NCBI GenBank assembly: GCA_030267965.1
Contig: BRYA01001460.1
Location: forward strand, 1-36,093
DNA: 36,093 bases
From: Triparma columacea
Taxonomy: Eukaryota > Sar > Bolidophyceae > Parmales > Triparmaceae
Direction: 5' to 3'
Notes under the pieces: generated by a model
Seen by the model: only the letters and a program-made list of their open reading frames with translations
What the model was told of the DNA's origin: nothing
Databases searched by the model: none
Part shown: positions 29,795 through 36,093 of the stretch, one piece after another
Position numbering within the stretch: the stretch's first letter is position 1
Layout of the letters: each line of letters opens with the position of its first letter
Made by a program: the position numbers and the translations under genes

Positions 29795-30823
29795 GCCTTC
29801 TTCTTCGTCTTGTCCACGCCAGGCGAAGCGAACAATTAGAGCGAACAGGATGACGGCGATGCTCCAAAACATAGACATGTTGTACTGACCGAGGGGAGGG
29901 GAGTGAGCGGGAGGAACTTCGCAGCGGGTCTTGTGAGCTTTCCAGTCTCGCCTCTGATGATCCTTCGAGCAGTACTTGACTTGCTTGCAGCGCGAGCATT
30001 TGAGTGGCGCCGGCTCAGTGCAGCCAAGGTAATTACACATTGTGGGCGTGGTGTTTTGTATGGAGCGGAGGTAGGCGACTACTGCGTTGTCATTGTTAAC
30101 GTTTATGGTAGAGGGGACTAGCTTGGAGCAGTTGTAGAAGACACTGTAACCTAACTTTTGAAGCGAGTCTGGGACCTTCATCTCTCTTAAACTTCTGCAA
30201 TACCCAAAGGCGTAACTTCCTAATTCTTTAACGTTAGTGTGAAGGAGATCGACCTCTTTTAGACTTGAGCATTTACCGAAGGAGCATACACCAATAGATC
30301 TCAACGACTTAGGGAACTTTATTTCTTCCAAACTACTGCAGTCAAAGAAGGAATTATCACCGATACTTGTAATGCCTTCGGGGATGTCTACAACAACAAG
30401 ATTGGAGGCGTAGTAGCAGGTAAAATGGCCGACCTTCGTAATATCCAGAAGGAAGACGACCTTCGTCACTTGCTTCATCCTTTCCTTCCTCCCAGCAGGT
30501 TCCTCATTGGGTAGATCTTTCCCTCCGTGAACAATAATCTCGCCGAAAGGCTCATCTTCAAACTCAATCAGCTTCTTCTCAACTACCTTGTGCCATTTTT
30601 TATCTAGCCAACGCATCGCAACTAAAGTATCTACCATAACCAAATCAACTAACAGTCGCCTGAAGTCGTCTGTATGCATGAAATCAGGCATGAAATCATC
30701 ATTGGCCGCAGGTGTCACCGCAGAGCCTTCAATTACTTCCTCCTCGTGATGTCCGCCCTCTAAATTGTTCGGATCTAGTATCTCGATTGCATTCGAGCGA
30801 TCTCCAGACGTTCTTCTTGACAT
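29741..30823 (-). CDS. BspA-like LRR / MYND zinc finger / TM protein
   Basis: A single-exon ORF of 360 aa with an ATG at 30823. The N-terminus is acidic and polar. Residues about 141-236 are LRR_5 (BspA-type) repeats with the signature SFxxCSSLxEIKFPxSLxxIG. Residues 263-301 form a MYND zinc finger with its Cys/His ligands (C263, C268, C276, C279, C284, H289, H297, C301). A hydrophobic segment follows (about 318-334), then a Gly/Asp/Glu tail and a short Trp-rich end. The tail comes from the duplicated DNA of the neighbouring UTP13 gene read in a different frame, so the native C-terminus may have been replaced. LRR_5 and MYND are both protein-interaction modules; the partner is unknown. Membrane anchoring by the late hydrophobic segment is inferred. 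Confidence 0.75.
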   Translation of the reverse strand: MSRRTSGDRSNAIEILDPNNLEGGHHEEEVIEGSAVTPAANDDFMPDFMHTDDFRRLLVDLVMVDTLVAMRWLDKKWHKVVEKKLIEFEDEPFGEIIVHGGKDLPNEEPAGRKERMKQVTKVVFLLDITKVGHFTCYYASNLVVVDIPEGITSIGDNSFFDCSSLEEIKFPKSLRSIGVCSFGKCSSLKEVDLLHTNVKELGSYAFGYCRSLREMKVPDSLQKLGYSVFYNCSKLVPSTINVNNDNAVVAYLRSIQNTTPTMCNYLGCTEPAPLKCSRCKQVKYCSKDHQRRDWKAHKTRCEVPPAHSPPLGQYNMSMFWSIAVILFALIVRFAWRGQDEEEGGGGGVFVWVMLCWILWT

Positions 30824-30968
30824 ATTGTGTAATAATGAAGGTAAATAATGAGGTTTATTTCTGAGAAAAATAATTTCACTTCTCAGAGTTTTGGGTTTGC
30901 AAGATAAAACTGACGGTCATTCTTTTTTCTGGATCACTCCATCCATCCGACTATTGATACCAAAAAGT

Positions 30969-31155
30969 GCACTTCCTGTATTATATTGCAAACGAACGCC
31001 GTGCTTAGCTTATTGCGCCTGCTGCAACCTCTCCACAAGCTCCGCTTTCTTGCCTGTCGTGTTCAAGCCCTTTGTCTTCAACAATTCTTTGAGTTCCTTC
31101 ACCTTGAGCATCGTCAAGTCCACAGAATCCTCAGACGAAGACTCCTCCTCCTCCT
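30969..31155 (-). repeat. Parent copy of the 190-bp direct repeat (UTP13 3' end)
   Basis: This includes 3' flank, stop codon and the SAP-domain codons of the UTP13-like gene, and matches 29599-29794. Because the matching starts about 40 bp beyond the stop, the duplication carried a whole transcript end rather than a protein domain alone. Confidence 0.8.
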
Positions 31156-34090
31156 CCTCCTCCTCCTTATCACTCTCAACAATGTCATCGCCGTCGCTCT
31201 CTTCCATGCCCACCAAGTCCTCCCCGTCTTCCTCATCGCTGTCCTCCATCCCCACGACACTCTCTCCCTCACTTTCGCTGTCCTCACCAACCACCATCTC
31301 GTCCCCCTCCTCCTTGCCACTAACAGTAATCCCCAACGCCCCTACCTCCTCCTCTTCCACGACATCCCCCTCCTCCATGACCCCCATGCTCTCCAGCACA
31401 AAGTCCACAACGTAGCTCCTCTCAACCAGCTCGTCCAGCCTCTTGTAGTGCCTCTCCGTGTACCCCACCATCCCCGCGATCTCCTCGTCCACCCCCCAGT
31501 CGACCAGCTTCCTAACCCCCACCTCCTCCACGCAAACCCTGCAGATCTTCTGGGCGACGCCCGCGTTCCTGGCCCGAGTGTTCCAGACCCTGCAGTAGCC
31601 CATTATCTTCTTGACCTCCTCGGACCCCCAGCTCTTGGCGATCCCCCTTACGATACCCCCCCCCATCCCGTCTTCCTTAAGGACCTTTTCCATGACCCTT
31701 AAAACCATGAGAGGTTTGTCCATCTCGATGCCCATCCTAATGGCCTCCCCCCACTTCTCCCCCCTAACCAAATTGTCCATCTCCTGCTCTTTAAGTATCA
31801 CCTCGTCTTGTGCCCTCTTCTTCTCTCCCTCAACCTGTTCCGTAACATCCCTCCAGACCTTAATTTCGCTGCCCCCCGTCCACCACCCCCCCGCCGTCCC
31901 TGTCAAACTCCATACCTTCTCCCTGTCCCCCTCTACCTCCGTCTCGCAAACCCCGCTCCTTACGCTCCAGACCTTGAGTATCCCCCCGCTGTCCGCGCTA
32001 ACGATCCTAGTCCCCCCCTGCATCCACCCAACCTTTGTGACCCCCTGTCCGTGCCCCTGCAATGTCCTTGCGCACCTCCCCGTCCTGAGCTCCCATACCT
32101 TCACCGTCCTGTCCCCGCTCGCCGTCGCCACTACCCTGTCGCTCTCGCTGAACGCTACGTCCGTGACCCCCCTCTTGTGTCCCTTTAGCGTCATGTGCTC
32201 AATGAGTCTGTCCCCTCCTACCTTCCAGATCCTGCACGTCTTCCCCATACACCCTGTGGCTACGTACTTATCCCCCCCCCCCACAGCCACTACGTTAGGC
32301 GTCTTATCGCCCACCCTGACGGTGTCCTTGCACCCCCAGGTCCCAGCCTTGTTGTCCCTGACCCAGAGCTTGAGTGTCTTGTCGACCCCAGTGCTAACGG
32401 CGTAGGGGGGGTTCCTACGACTGCTTATCTTCACGCTCGTAACCGTCTCAGTGTGTCCCTCTACGTCCTCCCTTCTTAAAACGTTGAACCCCGATACTCC
32501 GGATCCCCCAACCCTTTTCTCGTACCCCCAGAAAGTGAGTGTCCTTTTCCTCCCCCCTCCAACGATCCATTCCTCGTTCCCATCTACGCTTAAAATACCG
32601 TCATCCGCTCCCCCCACAACTCCCCATCTCCCCACCTCGTCCATGATCCCAACCCCCATTTCCGTGGTGCTCGCAAGTACGATTTCCCCCCCCTCTTTAG
32701 TTCCTACATTCCTCAGGTCAAGTATGTTCCCTGCGTTATACATTTCAACACCCCCCTTAATCACGTCCTCCAAATACCCCCCCCTATCAACCCATCCTTT
32801 TTCCATACCTTCAACCCTACCCTTGACTTTGCATATCCTTTTAACCTCTTGAACGTTCCCATCGTTGACCTTCCATTCAGTTCTCTCGACTCCTTCAACA
32901 CCCCATCTTTCAGCCCACCCATCCCCTACTCTTCCTCCTTTAAATTCCCCCCCCTCCCTGATGATAGTCCCAACGTTCAACGCCTCCTTAATACCCTTCC
33001 ATCTCTTCCCGTTGTTTTTCCACCCTTTCAAATCCCAGAACCCCGTACCTTCCTCCCCTTCCGTAACCAACTTCCCATCATCCATCCCTACGTCTTTAAC
33101 CCCTCTCACACGGCATCTCCATGTCCTACCTTCACCCCATATAAATACTTCCTCACCGTTCCAACCTGCGAGTAAAACTTCACCTTTTTCAACCAGGAAT
33201 CTCCCCCCACCACACATACTAAGTCCTTCACATACTCTAACACATTGAGGTCTCCCCCCTTTCTCAATATAGTTTGTATTTGAGGAAGTGTAGACTTCGT
33301 TGTTAATCCTCTGTCTATCTCTACATGATTTGACCACGTTTCTAACATCCCATACCCTTACACTGTCGTTTGAGTACGTCATTGCTAAACAACCTGAGGG
33401 TGAGATTTTAACGCCCGAGCAATTGTGGAGGTGACCGTGGGGTTGGGAGGTTATTAATGTTAGGGTTATATTGGGACCAAACACGGTAGGTGAAGATGGG
33501 GGAGGGGGGGGGGGTTGGGATGGGGAATTGTAAGGTAGGACGTGGAATGTTAGGTGGGTGGAGGTCGTTGATAGAAGGAGAGGGGAGGAATCTGAAGCGT
33601 CAAAGGCTGTGTAGGGGTTGTGATTTGGGGACTTTTTTTTGGGGGTGGGGTGTGGGGGGGGGGGGTTAGATGGGATATGTGGGTGGTGCGTTTGTTTTTG
33701 GGGTGAAAAAGCAAAGTTAGAATGTAAGCACGAATATTGAGTTCCCGTCTCATGTTGTATTTCGGTGTATTCCGCTTTCCTTCCCCTGCATTTTACAGGT
33801 TAAAGATTAATAGCGCGGGCACCTTAGCAGCGGGACACACCCTCCGTGATTTCCGTGGATTGTGTATTGCACGATATTTGACCAGTCAAGAAGTGTCCTC
33901 TCTGGGTGAGATGACGTAAACCGGCTTCGATACATGCGTATAATTATAAGGCAAAATAGACATTGAAAAGCGAGGTGAAAATGAAGGCGAAAGTGAAGGC
34001 CAAAGGTGAAGGCAAGAGCGGCGTTGTTGTACGCGAGTACACTGATATACGCTGATTGGGGTTGACACTGATATACACGGATATACGCTG

Positions 34091-34124
<34 letters not shown>

Positions 34125-34479
34125 CCCTCCTCCCCTTCCTCTTTTCTCTCTTTTTTTTTTGCGCCTCTCTCTTTCTTGATATCACAATAAACGTGTCTCA
34201 ATCTCATAGCTAAATCGTCAAAACACTCACCTCCTGATTTCTTTCCCCGACCCAGATCTGTCTCCTACTATCCCTTCCAACAAGTCCAATACATCCACCA
34301 TATCCTACAACAAACGTTACTTCTTCCGTCCTATCATCGTTGTTATCGCTAAAGCCATCATCGTTGGAGGAGGGTGCGGATGAAGGTAGAGTACGAAGAT
34401 TATGAAGGACGTTAAACCTAACACCAGGTAACATGTACGGGGTACTTATCACATTACCCAACAACGATGTACTAGGCAT
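31010..34479 (-). CDS. UTP13: UTP13/TBL3 (U3 snoRNP WD40 protein) with SAP tail
   Basis: Exons 34479-34231 and 33631-31010 (phase 0) give about 956 aa. Without the first exon the ORF would start only at a GTG at 33484. The protein has two WD40 propellers. Clear blades include NDSVRVWDV near the N-terminus and, from about residue 475, GHTETVTSV, KTLKLWV, GHKRGVTDV, DRTVKVWEL and GGILKVWSV. WRDVTEQ at about 680 leads into the Utp13 C-terminal helical domain, with NTRARNAGVAQ (about 771) and YTERHYKRLDEL (about 814). This pairing is specific to UTP13/TBL3 of the SSU processome, which acts in nucleolar pre-18S rRNA processing. After an acidic Glu/Asp/Ser linker the last 35 residues form a SAP motif, which yeast UTP13 and human TBL3 lack. 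The intron of 599 bp is unusually long for this window, so exon 1 is less certain. Confidence 0.85.
33632..34230 (-). other. Long intron of the UTP13-like gene
   Basis: A 599-bp intron, against 55-130 bp in most genes here. Its acceptor is AAAAAAAAG directly after C-runs. It contains a (CA)n run (34093-34122), TGATATACGCTGAT-like short repeats (34035-34095) and a Lys/Glu-like AAGGCGAAAG repeat (33970-34015). No box C/D or H/ACA snoRNA signature was found. Confidence 0.5.
34093..34122. repeat. (CA)n microsatellite
   Basis: Thirty bases of pure CA lie inside the long UTP13 intron, next to short TGATATAC(G/A)C-type near-repeats. Confidence 0.9.
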
Positions 34480-34892
34480 ATTGCGTGTGTATGTGTGTGT
34501 AGTGTGTGTGTATAGTGTGTGTAGTGTGTGTATGAAAGGGGGGAGAGAGGGCTTTGGAGAGGTTTTTTGAGAGGATTTTTATGAAGACCAATCGATGGAT
34601 GGATTGGATGGTGGGTTATATATTCACACACTACTATTTGATGATTGTTATTGCGCTATTGTCAATAATAAAGACAACTATGGTAGGAAGATAGCACTTT
34701 GAACGTCGTTACGAGTCGTTACAGCCTTTTTAACACTTCTGTAGAGGAGAAAAATTGGGGGCTGGGTCGGAGCTGGGAGCTGGGCAATTCAGCTTTTAGG
34801 GTTCCCACCACACTAACCCTCCTGAGCTACTTAGCGTCTTTAACACAGTCTCATTGCTATCATAACACCCTCAATCACACAACGAAAAGGTC
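34480..34892. other. Divergent intergenic region with GT-rich repeats
   Basis: This 413-bp head-to-head spacer lies between the UTP13-like and MBD-like genes. It starts with a GTGTGTAGTGTGTG-type imperfect microsatellite (34482-34530) and contains TTATATATTC at 34616-34625, which could serve as a TATA-like element in either direction. This is inference only. Confidence 0.4.
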
Positions 34893-35954
34893 ATGAACGT
34901 CAAATACACGGTGATCACCTATGATAAGGTCTCAGACACGTTCTCAATCTCTGAAGAAGACGACACTGTCCCTACTACTAGCGAAGACAACAAGGAAGAT
35001 GAGGAGGTGGAGGAATTGTGTCACGACTTGTTCAAGGACTTCGCACCAACACGGGAAAATAAGAGTGCTGAGAAGAGAAATGAGAAGAGAAATGAGAAGA
35101 GTAATGAAATTCCGACAGGTGCCACATCTACAGAGGGTCAGGAGGCCCTTCAGGAGCTCGCCTCGTATGTCGCCTTTTATGGCCCCCTCGAGAAGCTCAC
35201 GTATGAGGCCCTTGAGAAGCTCGTCTTGTACGTCATCTCATGTGGTGGGAAGCGAGAGTCACTTGAGGGCTGGTCTGCTAGACGTAACAATACATCGTCA
35301 GGATCATGGATCTACTACTCGAAGGAGGGAGAGAGTTTCCGAAGTCGCCCCGAAGTTGCTCGTCGGCTCAAGCTCCAAACGCAGTCCAGGAAAAGAAAGC
35401 TCACCTCGTATGATGCCCTTGAAGAGCTCACCTCGTATGTCGTTTTATGTGGTGGGACGAGAGATCTAGTCAACGGCTGGTCTGCTAGACGTAAAAGTAA
35501 CCGGTCATGGCGCTACCATCCGAAGGAGGGAACGAAGTTCTTCGAAAGTCGCCCCGAAGTTGCTCGTTGGCTCGAGCTCCCTGGTGCCCCGATGCTTGAG
35601 CAGCGCATTAACGAAAGTACTGCGTCGCCTGAGGAGTGTAAGGAGGCCCTTGAGGAGCTCGCCTCGTATGTCGTTTTATGTGGTGGGAAGCGAGATCTAC
35701 TCGAGGACTGGTCTGCTAGACGCAATAGGTCAGGAACATGGCGATTCTTATCGAAGGAGGGAATTGGGTTCAGATGTCGCCCTGATGTTGCTCGTTGGCT
35801 CAATCTTCCTGGTGCGCCTGCTGTGCAGAGTGTTCTTAGTTCCAAGCGTCCAAGAAACGGAAGAGGTAAGGTTCGAAAAGCATTGCCCCCCTCCCCAACC
35901 GTGAAAGAAGCGAGTGATGTTCACGCACAAGTCAGGGGCGAGTACATAGTGTGA
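34893..35954 (+). CDS. Protein with three tandem MBD-like repeats
   Basis: A single-exon ORF of 353 aa. The first 90 residues are acidic then Lys/Glu-rich. Three tandem repeats start near residues 105, 174 and 251. Each begins with an EALEELxSYVVLCGGKRDL helix, then WSARR, a Trp-x-Tyr or Trp-x-Phe strand, K-EG-x-F, and SRPEVARWL-x-LPG (copy 3 has CRPDV). A degenerate piece of the first helix also occurs near residues 85-100. The GW...W-Y...EG..F-SRPEVARWL pattern resembles methyl-CpG-binding/TAM-type DNA-binding folds, and a basic C-terminus (KRPRNGRGKVRK) would fit a nuclear chromatin protein. Similarity is by motif only, so an unrelated repeat family is possible. The repeats are also similar at DNA level, indicating fairly recent internal duplication. 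Confidence 0.65.
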   Translation: MNVKYTVITYDKVSDTFSISEEDDTVPTTSEDNKEDEEVEELCHDLFKDFAPTRENKSAEKRNEKRNEKSNEIPTGATSTEGQEALQELASYVAFYGPLEKLTYEALEKLVLYVISCGGKRESLEGWSARRNNTSSGSWIYYSKEGESFRSRPEVARRLKLQTQSRKRKLTSYDALEELTSYVVLCGGTRDLVNGWSARRKSNRSWRYHPKEGTKFFESRPEVARWLELPGAPMLEQRINESTASPEECKEALEELASYVVLCGGKRDLLEDWSARRNRSGTWRFLSKEGIGFRCRPDVARWLNLPGAPAVQSVLSSKRPRNGRGKVRKALPPSPTVKEASDVHAQVRGEYIV

Positions 35955-36093
35955 CGCGCACACGGAAGGCAACACACATTGCATTTGAATATTTGAAATA
36001 GTTTTATTTAGACGTTTAGGAAGCTGCCTAATCGCGCACCCCTAGCATGAGTTCTCCTTCTTAATCCCAAAGAAGTCTAAAGTGGGGAGTGGG
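35955..36093. other. 3' flank of the MBD-like gene
   Basis: The window end contains an A/T-rich stretch (35990-36010) where the transcript could be polyadenylated. No further gene is visible. Confidence 0.4.

Noticed and set aside
29640..29999. Minus-strand ORF ending in a SAP domain as an independent gene
   Set aside because: Its first two thirds are out-of-frame MYND-gene DNA giving an Arg run. Only the duplicated tail has meaning.
31611..33248. Several plus-strand Pro/Ser/Leu-rich ORFs opposite UTP13
   Set aside because: They are shadows of Gly/Val/Lys-rich WD40 codons on the minus strand, with no domain.
33632..34230. Intronic box C/D snoRNA in UTP13
   Set aside because: No paired C (RUGAUGA) and D (CUGA) boxes with terminal stem were found on the minus strand.
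1..36093. tRNA and rRNA genes
   Set aside because: No convincing B-box (GGTTCGAATCC-type) with matching acceptor stem and no rRNA-like segment were seen in the intergenic regions on either strand.

Overview
The window is nuclear DNA of a eukaryote with short GT-AG introns (mostly 55-130 bp), G/C-homopolymer-rich intergenic DNA and many coding microsatellites. The best clue to the organism is the UvrB-UvrC gene. It begins with a signal peptide followed by a Ser/Thr/Arg-rich transit-like stretch, the bipartite leader used by algae with secondary red plastids. Together with a BLUF photoreceptor, BspA-like LRR/MYND proteins and Cys-rich repeat membrane proteins, this suggests a photosynthetic stramenopile (bolidophyte/Parmales, pelagophyte or similar). 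That placement is inference; no marker gene is present.

Layout. 1-1553: CA/CT-rich minisatellite and pyrimidine-rich repeat DNA, no gene. 1554-9471 (minus): one large mosaic gene of 15 exons, about 2196 aa, with phase-1 symmetric exons, a beta-helix-like part, a long run of Cys-rich ephrin-receptor-like repeats and four C-terminal membrane spans. 9953-11393 (minus): four-exon TVP18/Flower-type Golgi membrane protein. 11622-14317 (plus): signal-peptide papain-family protease with a C-terminal membrane anchor and a cystatin-like QxVxG motif. 14538-15272 (plus): secreted DNA/RNA nuclease. 15555-16238 (plus): BLUF domain protein. 16623-17201 (plus): probable small acidic/basic nuclear protein. 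17202-17872: AT-rich spacer. 17873-22161 (plus): UvrB-UvrC fusion. 22218-22583 (minus): small charged hypothetical protein. 22843-23925 (plus): unknown protein. 24140-27816 (plus): ARM-like/Tudor-like/protein kinase. 27879-29279 (minus): ecdysteroid-kinase-like phosphotransferase. 29741-30823 (minus): LRR-MYND-TM protein. 31010-34479 (minus): UTP13/TBL3 with an added SAP tail. 34893-35954 (plus): protein with three MBD-like repeats.

The most unusual item is the UvrB-UvrC fusion. It joins the damage-verification helicase and the dual-incision nuclease of bacterial nucleotide excision repair in one intron-containing, apparently plastid-targeted nuclear gene. The UVR tethers that normally bring the two proteins together, and the UvrC HhH tail, are not visible. 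Covalent linkage may have replaced the tether. No UvrA is in the window.

Other genes do not form an obvious pathway, as expected for a eukaryote. Several neighbours share intergenic regions head to head: TVP18/protease, hypothetical/unknown, and UTP13/MBD-like. A 190-bp segment carrying the UTP13 SAP tail has been copied into the 3' end of the neighbouring LRR-MYND locus, where it is out of frame. Exon boundaries were assigned by eye from splice consensus and reading phase. All given models keep frame, but none has transcript support here.
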